Assembly (NCBI GenBank): GCA_015256455.1
Contig: JABZMB010000073.1
Coordinates: 1-5,130, forward strand
Source: Solobacterium sp.
Lineage (GTDB): Bacteria; Bacillota_I; Bacilli_A; Erysipelotrichales; Erysipelotrichaceae
Direction of reading: 5' to 3'
DNA: 5,130 nucleotides
In this document: positions 1 through 5,130 of the stretch, one piece after another
Layout of the letters: every line of letters begins with the position of its first letter
Numbering within the stretch: position 1 is the first letter of the stretch
Translations under genes and position numbers: made by a program
The notes under the pieces: model-generated
Databases searched by the model: none
Seen by the model: only the letters and a program-made list of their open reading frames with translations
What the model was told of the DNA's origin: nothing

Positions 1-7
1 AGAGAGT

Positions 8-661
8 ATGAAACAGATTTTAATTATTGGTATGGGTCGTTTTGGCCGTCATATTGCCCGCAAGTTAAATGATTTAGATATTCAGGTATTAGGTATTGAT
101 AATGATGAGGACAAGGTAAGAGAAGTATTGCCTTATGTCACAAATGCCGAAGTTGGTGATGCGACAAACCAAGATTTCTTAAAGACACTAGGTCTTAAGA
201 ATTTTGATGTTTGTATCGTTGCGGTTGGTGATAACTTCTTAGCTTCCCTAGAAATCACTTCTTACCTCAAGGAGTTAGGCGCAAAGAAAGTTGTATCCCG
301 TGCTGCACGTGATACACAAGAAAAGTTCTTATTACGAAATGGCGCAGATGCAGTTGTATATCCTGAAAAGTTAATGGGTAACTTAACTGCCATGCGTTAT
401 AGCAGTGATAATATCTTTGACTACATTCAAATCGGCAAAGACTTTGCGGTATTCGAAATCGCTGTACCTAATGAATGGTTAGGTAAGACAATTGGCCAGG
501 TAGATGTTCGTAAGCACTACAACATCAATATCATCGCAATTAAGAAGGATGACGATATCTCTGTTACACCAGGCGCTTCACATGTACTTAACTCTGAAGA
601 ATCCTTGTTAGTATTAGGTAAAGACAAAGATATTCGTAGTGCATTCCATATTTTAGGTTAA
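8..661 (+). CDS. ktrA: KtrA/TrkA-type potassium uptake regulatory subunit (RCK domain protein)
   Basis: Cytoplasmic gating subunit of a Ktr/Trk potassium channel. Such proteins form a ring under the membrane subunit and open or close it in response to bound nucleotide. The 217-residue protein has the expected two-domain layout. An N-terminal Rossmann RCK_N fold (about 1-125) carries the nucleotide-binding motif G8-M-G-R-F-G13, an acidic residue D31 at the end of the second strand, the GDAT motif at 50-53, and the YPE motif at 118-120. A C-terminal RCK_C domain (about 138-217) follows. The length is normal for single-RCK KtrA, not the double-length TrkA of enterobacteria. ATG at 8 is the only sensible start because the Rossmann strand begins at residue 3. 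The ribosome binding site is probably in or just before the purine-rich first six bases, partly outside the window. The membrane subunit (KtrB) is not in the window and is expected upstream. Its stop overlaps the divergently coded regulator's 3' end by 4 bp. Confidence 0.95.
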   Translation: MKQILIIGMGRFGRHIARKLNDLDIQVLGIDNDEDKVREVLPYVTNAEVGDATNQDFLKTLGLKNFDVCIVAVGDNFLASLEITSYLKELGAKKVVSRAARDTQEKFLLRNGADAVVYPEKLMGNLTAMRYSSDNIFDYIQIGKDFAVFEIAVPNEWLGKTIGQVDVRKHYNINIIAIKKDDDISVTPGASHVLNSEESLLVLGKDKDIRSAFHILG

Positions 662-1461
662 TCTTCATTTCGATAAGCATGACTTGGAGAGATTCCAAAA
701 TGTTTCTTATACAATCGACTAAAATATAGTGGATCTTGATATCCTACATTCCAAGCAGCCTCTGTTACTGAATAACCCTTTAGTAATAAGTCGGCTGCTT
801 TTCTTAATCGCAAACGAATCAAATAGTCGATTGGACGAATATGGTAAACTTTATTGAACTTATAGGAAAAATGCGCCTCATCCATCTGTGCAGCTTCTGC
901 TAAATCCTTTAACTTTAAATTCTTATGATAAAAAGTCTCCATAAGTTCAATCGCATTTTCAATTTGTAATAACTCTTGGTTGATATAGGAATACCCAAAG
1001 GAACTTAAAATCAATTGTTGTGCAATTAAATTACGTTGAATCTGATCATCCCAGTTTGCACGTATGACACTATTTTTCAAACGATTCAATAGTTCAATGG
1101 AACTACTATCTTGAAGCGCAGAAATTTCATATACCATATTCATAATATCGCTACTACCATGCCATGGAACCTCTGGATCATAGTAAATATTCAAATGAAC
1201 AAATGGTTCTTTTGAACTTACTTCAAATGTAACTCTCTGATTTTTCGCTCCATGAATAATATGGTTTGGACTTGCATAAAAAGTTTGATTATTAAACGAA
1301 ATCTTCGCACTTCCTGAAAGAGGATAAATAAAGGCACTGTGCGTAGTATCGTAGGAAATTTGTTTTCCACTTTCTTTCTTCTGCATAGATATACCTGTAA
1401 TTAATAATTTACGACTGGTATACTCCTTTTGGCAGGCAATCATAAAGTCCTTTTTCTGCAT
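658..1461 (-). CDS. AraC-family transcriptional regulator with N-terminal cupin domain
   Basis: DNA-binding regulator of 267 residues. The C-terminal third is a typical AraC double helix-turn-helix: first HTH around 183-205 (LKDLAEAAQMDEAHFSYKF), second around 231-256, with the family signature region VTEAAWNVGYQDPLYFSRLYKKHFGISP at 232-259 (hallmarks A-x-x-V-G-Y and Y-F-S-R-x-Y-K-x-x-F-G). Residues about 42-95 read as a cupin-type sensory domain (AraC_binding), with the usual 'FIYPLSG' beginning. ATG at 1461 is preceded on the minus strand by GAGG (1469-1472) with a 7-base gap, which supports this start. The gene faces away from the siderophore transport operon, a common arrangement for a local regulator of the adjacent operon. 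Btr of Bacillus subtilis (AraC-type, activates feuABC-ybbA in response to bacillibactin) is the closest functional precedent known to me, but this protein lacks Btr's binding-protein-like domain. Family assignment is secure. The regulated target and ligand are inferred from position. Confidence 0.93.
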   Translation of the reverse strand: MQKKDFMIACQKEYTSRKLLITGISMQKKESGKQISYDTTHSAFIYPLSGSAKISFNNQTFYASPNHIIHGAKNQRVTFEVSSKEPFVHLNIYYDPEVPWHGSSDIMNMVYEISALQDSSSIELLNRLKNSVIRANWDDQIQRNLIAQQLILSSFGYSYINQELLQIENAIELMETFYHKNLKLKDLAEAAQMDEAHFSYKFNKVYHIRPIDYLIRLRLRKAADLLLKGYSVTEAAWNVGYQDPLYFSRLYKKHFGISPSHAYRNED

Positions 1462-1492
1462 AGTTTTACCTCTTCTTTAGACAATCTTTCTT

Positions 1493-1524
1493 ACATGGAT
1501 AATATTTTACATAATTATCCATGT
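1493..1524. promoter_or_regulatory. Perfect 11-bp inverted repeat, probable operator
   Basis: ACATGGATAAT (1493-1503) is matched exactly by its reverse complement ATTATCCATGT (1514-1524), with a 10-base spacer. The half-sites are 21 bp apart, about two helical turns, so a dimer could bind both on one face of the DNA. The centre (1508.5) is near -68 from the predicted start of the transport operon and lies about +4 to +35 of the predicted regulator transcript. That suits a regulator that activates the operon and represses itself. The inner hexamers GATAAT/ATTATC resemble Fur-box units, but the spacing is wrong for a standard Fur box. The repeat is visible in the sequence; the identity of the bound protein is inferred. 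Confidence 0.55.
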
Positions 1525-1530
1525 TTTTTT
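1493..1530 (+). terminator. Possible rho-independent terminator on + strand (alternative reading of the palindrome)
   Basis: The 11-bp inverted repeat (1493-1503 / 1514-1524) runs directly into seven T residues (1524-1530) on the plus strand, giving a hairpin plus U-tract. The stem has only three G-C pairs and the loop is 10 bases, so it would be a weak terminator. It could stop rightward transcripts that leave ktrA and cross the antisense strand of the regulator gene before they reach the transport operon. No T-run follows on the minus strand, so it would not terminate the regulator's own transcript. This reading is compatible with the operator reading. Confidence 0.35.
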
Positions 1531-1533
1531 ACT

Positions 1534-1562
1534 ATTCTACATTTAAAATGATAAACTTTCCA
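1534..1562 (-). promoter_or_regulatory. Candidate promoter of the AraC-family regulator gene
   Basis: Read on the minus strand, TGGAAA (1557-1562, 4 of 6 matches to the -35 consensus) is followed after exactly 17 bases by TAGAAT (1534-1539, 5 of 6 matches to the -10 consensus). Transcription would start near 1527, leaving a leader of about 65 bases that begins with the 11-bp palindrome. The candidate overlaps the transport-operon promoter on the other strand, so the two promoters probably compete for polymerase. Random matches are frequent in AT-rich spacers, hence the moderate confidence. Confidence 0.4.
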
Positions 1563-1570
1563 TTTATAAT
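1542..1570 (+). promoter_or_regulatory. Candidate sigma-A promoter of the siderophore transport operon
   Basis: A perfect -10 box TATAAT (1565-1570) is preceded after exactly 17 bases by TTTAAA (1542-1547, 4 of 6 matches to TTGACA). Transcription would begin near 1577, giving a leader of about 50 bases before the permease ATG at 1628. The weak -35 box fits a promoter that needs an activator, and the 11-bp palindrome lies upstream at about -53 to -84. This is the best promoter match in the spacer. Confidence 0.6.
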
Positions 1571-1579
1571 GATACGGCG

Positions 1580-1599
1580 GTTAGTTTTTTCTAACTAAC
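1580..1599. promoter_or_regulatory. 7-bp inverted repeat at the operon transcript start; possible metal-repressor (DtxR-like) operator
   Basis: GTTAGTT (1580-1586) and AACTAAC (1593-1599) form a perfect 7-bp inverted repeat around the 6-base spacer TTTTCT. It spans about +4 to +23 of the predicted operon transcript, where a bound repressor would block polymerase or escape. The TTAG...CTAA arms and overall size recall iron-dependent DtxR/IdeR boxes (TTAGGTTAGCCTAACCTAA type), although the central bases differ. As RNA it could also form a weak leader hairpin. The palindrome is certain; a role in iron repression is inferred from the genes it precedes. Confidence 0.4.
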
Positions 1600-1605
1600 T
1601 TACTT

Positions 1606-1611
1606 GAAAGG
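1606..1611 (+). promoter_or_regulatory. Oddly distant ribosome binding site of the permease gene
   Basis: GAAAGG is the only Shine-Dalgarno-like sequence in the leader, but it lies 16 bases before the ATG at 1628 instead of the usual 5-9. Between them is a minimal open frame ATG-ACA-TAA (1613-1621). The next in-frame start-type codon of the permease is a TTG at residue 22, inside the first membrane segment, and the frame is closed upstream by TAA at 1619-1621. No better-placed start exists. Confidence 0.4.
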
Positions 1612-1627
1612 TATGACATAAACTCTA

Positions 1628-2659
1628 ATGATAGCGAAGTCGAAACGTGATATTACATTTCCATATCTATTACTGTTCTTATGTATCTGTTTGGGTATCT
1701 CTTTACTTGTGGCCGTATCACTTGGTGCTGTAAAGATTCCTATTGCGGATACATATCAGATTATCATCAAGCAATTATTTCATATTGGAAATGTAGATCA
1801 TATTGCGAAATCTACAATTGCGATTATATGGAATATGCGTAGTCCTCGTGTCATTATGGGGCTTATCGCTGGTGCAGGTCTTGCGCTATGTGGTAGTACG
1901 ATGCAGACGACGGTAAATAACCCAATTTCCGAACCATATATATTAGGAATCTCTGCTGGCGCAACCTTTGGTGCAACTCTCTTAATTATTCTAGGTCTTA
2001 AATCCTTTATAGGTTTCGGAGCTTTCCTTGGCGCAATCATTGCGACAATCATCGTATTGGTAATTGCTTCAGCAAGCAAAAAGATCACAACCACAAGTCT
2101 TGTATTAGCTGGTGTAGTCGTTAATGCCCTCTTTAGTGCAATTTCCAACTTCATCATCTCTATCGGCGCAAACTCCGACAATATGATGACCATTAAATTC
2201 TGGACCATGGGCTCTCTTGCCAGTTCCTCTTGGGAAAGTATTCTCCTTCCATTCATCATTATCTTAGTTGCCTGCCTCTTCTTTATGACACAACACCGCA
2301 TCATGAATGCGATGCTCATGGGAGATGAAGTCGCAATTACCCTGGGTATTTCCCTACAGAAATACAGAATGATTTACATGCTAGTCATATCATTTATCAC
2401 AGGTATTCTCGTTTCAAGTTGTGGAATTATAGGCTTTGTAGGACTGATTACACCACATATCGCAAGAGCTCTTGTCGGTACAAGTCACCAGAAGATGATT
2501 CCTATCTCAATCGTCCTAGGAAGTCTCTTTGTGATATGGGCAGATGTGCTAGCACGTTGTCTTATACCGAATGCAGAGTTACCAATTGGTATCTTTACAG
2601 CACTTGTTGGTGCACCGTTCTTTGTCTACATTGTCATTAAGAATCAGAAAGGTGGTTAA
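1628..2659 (+). CDS. FecCD/BtuC-family siderophore ABC transporter permease
   Basis: Integral membrane subunit of a type II ABC importer for ferric siderophores. The 343-residue protein has the length and roughly ten hydrophobic segments expected of the BtuC/FecCD fold, the first at about 12-33. Family motifs appear in order: RSPRVIMGLIAGAGLALCG (71-89), NPISEPYILGISAGA (98-112), FWTMGSL (191-197), the cytoplasmic coupling region GDEVAITLGI (232-241) that contacts the ATPase, GIIGFVGLITPHIAR (266-280), and ELPIGIFTALVGAPFF (317-332). It is the only permease gene in the operon, so it probably works as a homodimer, unlike systems with two different permeases such as FeuB-FeuC. It is the first gene of the operon, and only two bases separate it from the ATPase gene. 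The start is ATG 1628 despite a poorly spaced ribosome binding site. Cobalamin or heme importers share this family; the terminal esterase gene favours a siderophore. Confidence 0.95.
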   Translation: MIAKSKRDITFPYLLLFLCICLGISLLVAVSLGAVKIPIADTYQIIIKQLFHIGNVDHIAKSTIAIIWNMRSPRVIMGLIAGAGLALCGSTMQTTVNNPISEPYILGISAGATFGATLLIILGLKSFIGFGAFLGAIIATIIVLVIASASKKITTTSLVLAGVVVNALFSAISNFIISIGANSDNMMTIKFWTMGSLASSSWESILLPFIIILVACLFFMTQHRIMNAMLMGDEVAITLGISLQKYRMIYMLVISFITGILVSSCGIIGFVGLITPHIARALVGTSHQKMIPISIVLGSLFVIWADVLARCLIPNAELPIGIFTALVGAPFFVYIVIKNQKGG

Positions 2660-2661
2660 AT

Positions 2662-3417
2662 ATGGATCTAACTTGTAAAGATGTATGTTATTCCATCAAA
2701 GACAAAAAAATATTGGACCATGTTTCTGTTAGTGTAGATAAACAGCGCTTCGTTTCTATACTTGGCCCAAACGGTTGTGGAAAGACAACACTGCTAAAGA
2801 ATATCTACCGTGTTTTGAAACGAGATTCTGGTGAAATTGTATTCAACGGCAAAAGCATTGATGATTTGCACCTAAGAGAAGCCGCAAAGAAAATTGCGGT
2901 CGTAGCACAGTTCAACGAGATTAATTTTGATTGTAGTGTCAAAGATATGGTCCTTCTTGGAAGAACACCACATATCCCGTTTATGCAATCGGAAACGCAC
3001 AAAGATTATGAAATTGTTGAAGATGCACTACAGAAAGTTGGCATGCTAGATAAAGCAGACCGTTCCTATCTCTCCTTATCCGGAGGGGAAAAACAACGTG
3101 TTGCCTTAGCCCGTGCCATCGCACAACAACCAACTCTACTTCTATTGGATGAGCCAACCAATCACTTAGATATTCGATACCAAATTGAAATTCTGCAAAT
3201 CGTAAAAGACTTAAATATCAATGTTCTTGCGGTATTACACGATATTCAACTTGCATGTCGCTATTCAGATTATATCTATCTGATGAAGCAAGGTACCATC
3301 CGCTATGAAGGAAAACCACAAACAACAATTACAGAACAAGCGATGCATGACGTATATGGCATCAACTGTAAACTGACATGGACCCCTGATCAACAGGCAT
3401 TAATAGAGTATATATGA
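2662..3417 (+). CDS. FecE/FepC-type siderophore ABC transporter ATP-binding protein
   Basis: Cytoplasmic ATPase that powers import through the FecCD-type permease. At 251 residues it has a full-length nucleotide-binding domain: Walker A GPNGCGKT (35-42), Q-loop Q83, ABC signature LSGGE (139-143), Walker B LLLLDE (159-164) with catalytic E164, D-loop NHLD (167-170), and switch histidine H193. The pattern SGGEKQRVALARAIAQQPTLL is typical of the FepC/FecE/BtuD branch. All catalytic residues are present, so the protein should be active as a homodimer. The start at 2662 has a strong ribosome binding site (AAAGGTGG, 2648-2655) with a 6-base gap, placed inside the end of the permease gene, which implies tight co-expression. 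The gene ends 11 bases before the preferred start of the binding-protein gene. Confidence 0.96.
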   Translation: MDLTCKDVCYSIKDKKILDHVSVSVDKQRFVSILGPNGCGKTTLLKNIYRVLKRDSGEIVFNGKSIDDLHLREAAKKIAVVAQFNEINFDCSVKDMVLLGRTPHIPFMQSETHKDYEIVEDALQKVGMLDKADRSYLSLSGGEKQRVALARAIAQQPTLLLLDEPTNHLDIRYQIEILQIVKDLNINVLAVLHDIQLACRYSDYIYLMKQGTIRYEGKPQTTITEQAMHDVYGINCKLTWTPDQQALIEYI

Positions 3418-3422
3418 AAGGA
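3416..3422 (+). promoter_or_regulatory. Ribosome binding site that sets the binding-protein start at 3429
   Basis: GAAAGGA lies across the ATPase stop codon, with its GG pair (3420-3421) seven bases before the ATG at 3429. The alternative ATG at 3414 would overlap the ATPase stop, has only a weak GAG five bases upstream, and would add five residues (MKGKL) in front of a signal peptide that is already complete. The ATG at 3429 is therefore preferred. Confidence 0.7.
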
Positions 3423-3428
3423 AAACTC

Positions 3429-4448
3429 ATGAAAAAATTATTAAACGCTACCCTCGCTGCAGTATTATCATTCTCATTGATTGGTTGCAGCAACAAATCC
3501 GCAACTTCCCAAAAGGAAAGCACAGCATCTACAACAGAAAACACAACAGAAACAAAAGCAGAAGAAACAAAGTACCCTGTAACAATCACAACATACAACG
3601 GTGATGGTAAAGAAATTACACAGACATTTGAACACGCTCCTGAACATGTAATTACAAACAACTTATCTGCTACTAAAATCCTAATTGATTTAGGTCTACA
3701 AGATAAGATTGTTGGTATGCTTGATCCAGATAACAAGGTTACAGATAGCTACGCTGAAGCAATTGAAAAGATTCCTCACATCGGAGATAAGAAGACAGTT
3801 TCTCAAGAAGTAGCACTCTCCTACAACCCTGATGCAATTATCGGCAGAAACATGATGTTCTCAGATAAGTCACTTGGAACTGTAGATACATGGAACCAAA
3901 ATGGCATCAATATCTACTCCCAAAAGGCATCTGTTTCAAATACAGAACAAAGCATAAACAACGTGATTGAAGACATCATCAATATCGGTATTATCTTCAA
4001 CGTACAAGAAAAAGCTAACGCATACGCAAAGAAGCTACAAGAAAGAGTTGATTCTGTACTATCCGCTAATGAAAACCAACCAAAGGAATTAAAGAATGCG
4101 CTCATCATGTGTGCATACAATGATGAAACATACGGTGCATACAAGTCAGCATTACAAGAAAGTGTTCTAAACGCATTTGGCTATACAAATGTCGCAACAG
4201 GTACTTCTGGATTAACTCTAGAAAACTTAGTCACATCTGCACCTGAATTCATTCTCTACGTCACAAGCGACCGTAATCAGAAGTTAGATGCTAACGCTGT
4301 AGAACTGATGAAGAATAACGCAGTACTCGCTGATGTTCCAGCAATCAAGAATGGTAAGATCCTAACAATCTCTTATGATGAATTAATGGATTATGGTCCA
4401 TCTGTGATTGACGCTCTTGAATCAATCAACTCATTCCTAAAGAAATAA
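3429..4448 (+). CDS. Siderophore-binding lipoprotein (periplasmic-binding-protein family, FepB/FhuD type)
   Basis: Extracellular, membrane-anchored receptor that captures the ferric siderophore and delivers it to the permease. Of 339 residues, 1-20 form a lipoprotein signal: MKK start, hydrophobic core, lipobox L17-I-G-C20, with Cys20 as the lipid-modified residue after cleavage. A flexible Ser/Thr/Glu/Lys-rich linker (about 21-48) follows, then the type III substrate-binding fold (PF01497-like) from about 70. Recognisable family features are 'ITNNLSATKILIDLGLQDKIVGM', 'VALSYNPDAIIGR' (127-140), 'LENLVTSAPEFILYVTS' (264-280), and the C-terminal 'YDELMDYGPSVIDALESI' (316-333). The start at 3429 is chosen on its ribosome binding site; starting at ATG 3414 gives 344 residues. 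The gene is third in the operon. Cation type and siderophore class cannot be read from the sequence; the adjacent esterase points to an ester-backbone catecholate. Confidence 0.94.
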   Translation: MKKLLNATLAAVLSFSLIGCSNKSATSQKESTASTTENTTETKAEETKYPVTITTYNGDGKEITQTFEHAPEHVITNNLSATKILIDLGLQDKIVGMLDPDNKVTDSYAEAIEKIPHIGDKKTVSQEVALSYNPDAIIGRNMMFSDKSLGTVDTWNQNGINIYSQKASVSNTEQSINNVIEDIINIGIIFNVQEKANAYAKKLQERVDSVLSANENQPKELKNALIMCAYNDETYGAYKSALQESVLNAFGYTNVATGTSGLTLENLVTSAPEFILYVTSDRNQKLDANAVELMKNNAVLADVPAIKNGKILTISYDELMDYGPSVIDALESINSFLKK

Positions 4449-4452
4449 GATA

Positions 4453-5100
4453 ATGATTCAAACAAAATTATCACTACCACAAAACTATGATCCTCGTCAC
4501 GCATATCCACTCATTCTAATCAATGATGGTGATCTTCATCACTTCAATGCTCTCAAAGAAAAAGCAATTCTTGTAGGTCTACTACCAGAAAATAGATTAG
4601 TGGATTATACGCCATGGCAGGCCACTGCAATCCATTCAGGCGCAGAAGACTTTGGTGGTCAAGTAGATGAATATCACAATGAACTATTTTACAAAGTTCT
4701 ACCAGAACTTCAAAGTAAGTATTCTATCGATACAAACAAAATCTTTTATGGAGGCTACTCTTTAGGCGGACTAGCAGCCGTGTATAGTTTGTATCGCACA
4801 AATATTCCTAGTGCTATATTCTCTATCTGTGGATCATTTTGGTATCCAGAGTTTGTTAACTTCTGTAAAGAGAATCCCGTTATCAACCAAAACGCTAGCG
4901 TTTACTTATATAACGGTAAAACAGAAGGTTCACACCACAACAATATTTTAGATAATGCCCCAAAATGTGCAGAAGAGATTCACTCAAGTCTACGTAAACA
5001 GTTGAATCACTTCATATCTGTATTTGATGAGTTCGGGCATCATGAAAATCTAACCAATCGTTATAAAGCTTTGGCTGATTGGTTAGAAAAACAACTATAA
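4453..5100 (+). CDS. Compact alpha/beta-hydrolase, probable siderophore (catecholate trilactone) esterase
   Basis: Putative cytoplasmic serine esterase of the esterase-D / Fes-IroE-BesA-YbbA type (PF00756-like), which hydrolyses the ester backbone of imported ferric siderophores to free iron. The 215-residue protein starts with strand and loop 'LSLPQNYDPRHAYPLILINDGD' (6-27), followed by R48...DYTPW (51-55), a motif seen in this family. The nucleophile elbow G101-Y-S103-L-G105 identifies Ser103. The candidate acid is E158 in 'YNGKTEG', and the catalytic His is H196 or H197 in 'FGHHEN'. There is no signal peptide. It is shorter than the roughly 290-400 residues usual for characterised siderophore esterases, because the N-terminal extension is absent while the catalytic core is complete. 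It lies four bases after the binding-protein stop with only a poor ribosome binding site (AAGA), so translational coupling is likely. A related acyl-esterase with another substrate is possible; the operon supports a siderophore role. Confidence 0.85.
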   Translation: MIQTKLSLPQNYDPRHAYPLILINDGDLHHFNALKEKAILVGLLPENRLVDYTPWQATAIHSGAEDFGGQVDEYHNELFYKVLPELQSKYSIDTNKIFYGGYSLGGLAAVYSLYRTNIPSAIFSICGSFWYPEFVNFCKENPVINQNASVYLYNGKTEGSHHNNILDNAPKCAEEIHSSLRKQLNHFISVFDEFGHHENLTNRYKALADWLEKQL

Positions 5101-5112
5101 GTACTACATTAT

Positions 5113-5130
5113 AAAAGGCGCTAGCAAGAA
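5113..5130 (+). terminator. Possible 5' arm of the operon terminator, cut by the window end
   Basis: Thirteen bases after the esterase stop, AAAAGGCGCTAGC (5113-5125) is an A-run followed by a GC-rich stretch, more GC-rich than its surroundings. This is the usual left side of a bidirectional rho-independent terminator. The matching right arm (GCTAGCGCC followed by Ts) would lie beyond 5130 and cannot be seen. GCTAGC is itself a 6-bp palindrome, which weakens the argument slightly. Confidence 0.3.

Noticed and set aside
1493..1519. Fur box made from the GATAAT and ATTATC units
   Set aside because: The hexamers match Fur-type units but are separated by 10 bases, not the 1-7 bases of overlapping or adjacent Fur heptamers or hexamers, so a standard Fur box is not supported.
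1492..1542. Three TACAT direct repeats (1492, 1508, 1538) as AraC-type direct-repeat sites
   Set aside because: Only five bases long in an AT-rich spacer and unevenly spaced (16 and 30 bp); easily due to chance.
1462..1627. Riboswitch or T-box in the operon leader
   Set aside because: The predicted leader is only about 50 bases with one short 7-bp hairpin, too small for any known aptamer class that I can recognise.
1798..2319. Long antisense open frame (173 codons) inside the permease gene
   Set aside because: It lies wholly within a strongly supported gene, has no ribosome binding site I can see, and its translation shows no recognisable domain; it is a by-product of the permease codons.
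2419..2640. Open frame (73 codons) in another frame within the permease gene
   Set aside because: The permease frame there carries conserved GIIGFVGLITPHIAR and ELPIG motifs; the alternative frame has no recognisable content.
3362..3736. Antisense open frame (124 codons) across the ATPase/binding-protein junction, with hydrophobic stretches
   Set aside because: It is opposite the signal peptide and Thr/Lys/Glu-rich linker of the lipoprotein, whose codons give hydrophobic and Ser/Val residues when read backwards. No family resemblance or start signal supports it.
3914..4144. Antisense open frame (76 codons) within the binding-protein gene
   Set aside because: Fully contained in a well-supported coding region, no domain and no ribosome binding site.

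Overview
This is a window from a low-GC Gram-positive bacterium (Bacillota). The evidence is AT-rich DNA, AAAGG/GAGG-type ribosome binding sites, a lipoprotein-anchored solute-binding protein, and a KtrA-type potassium-channel regulator. The proteins have the flavour of gut or oral Firmicutes such as Erysipelotrichia, but that placement is a guess and cannot be fixed from the sequence alone.

Layout: (1) 8-661 (+) encodes a complete KtrA/TrkA RCK-type regulatory subunit of a K+ uptake channel. Its operon partner would lie upstream, outside the window. (2) 658-1461 (-) encodes an AraC-family regulator whose 3' end overlaps the ktrA 3' end by 4 bp, with no terminator visible at the junction. (3) 1462-1627 is a dense divergent control region. 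It holds two overlapping back-to-back promoter candidates and two separate palindromes, one just downstream of each predicted start site. (4) 1628-5100 (+) is a tight four-gene operon: FecCD-type permease, FecE-type ATPase, lipoprotein substrate-binding protein, and a small cytoplasmic alpha/beta-hydrolase of the siderophore-esterase type. The last 30 bases look like the first arm of a terminator that the window cuts off.

How the genes work together: the lipoprotein captures a ferric siderophore outside the cell. A permease homodimer and an ATPase homodimer import it, and the esterase probably cleaves the ester backbone in the cytoplasm to release iron. The divergent AraC-type protein is the likely local regulator, sensing the imported ligand through its N-terminal cupin domain. 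The set resembles the Bacillus subtilis btr-feuABC-ybbA locus, but the gene order differs, there is one permease instead of two, and the regulator has no binding-protein domain. No siderophore biosynthesis gene is present, so use of siderophores made by other microbes is a reasonable inference.

The most interesting part is the 166-bp control region. An 11-bp perfect inverted repeat (repeat period 21 bp) is placed to act both as an upstream activator site for the operon and as a self-repression site for the regulator. A second, DtxR-box-like palindrome overlaps the start of the operon transcript. I see no new enzymatic system; the novelty, if any, is regulatory.
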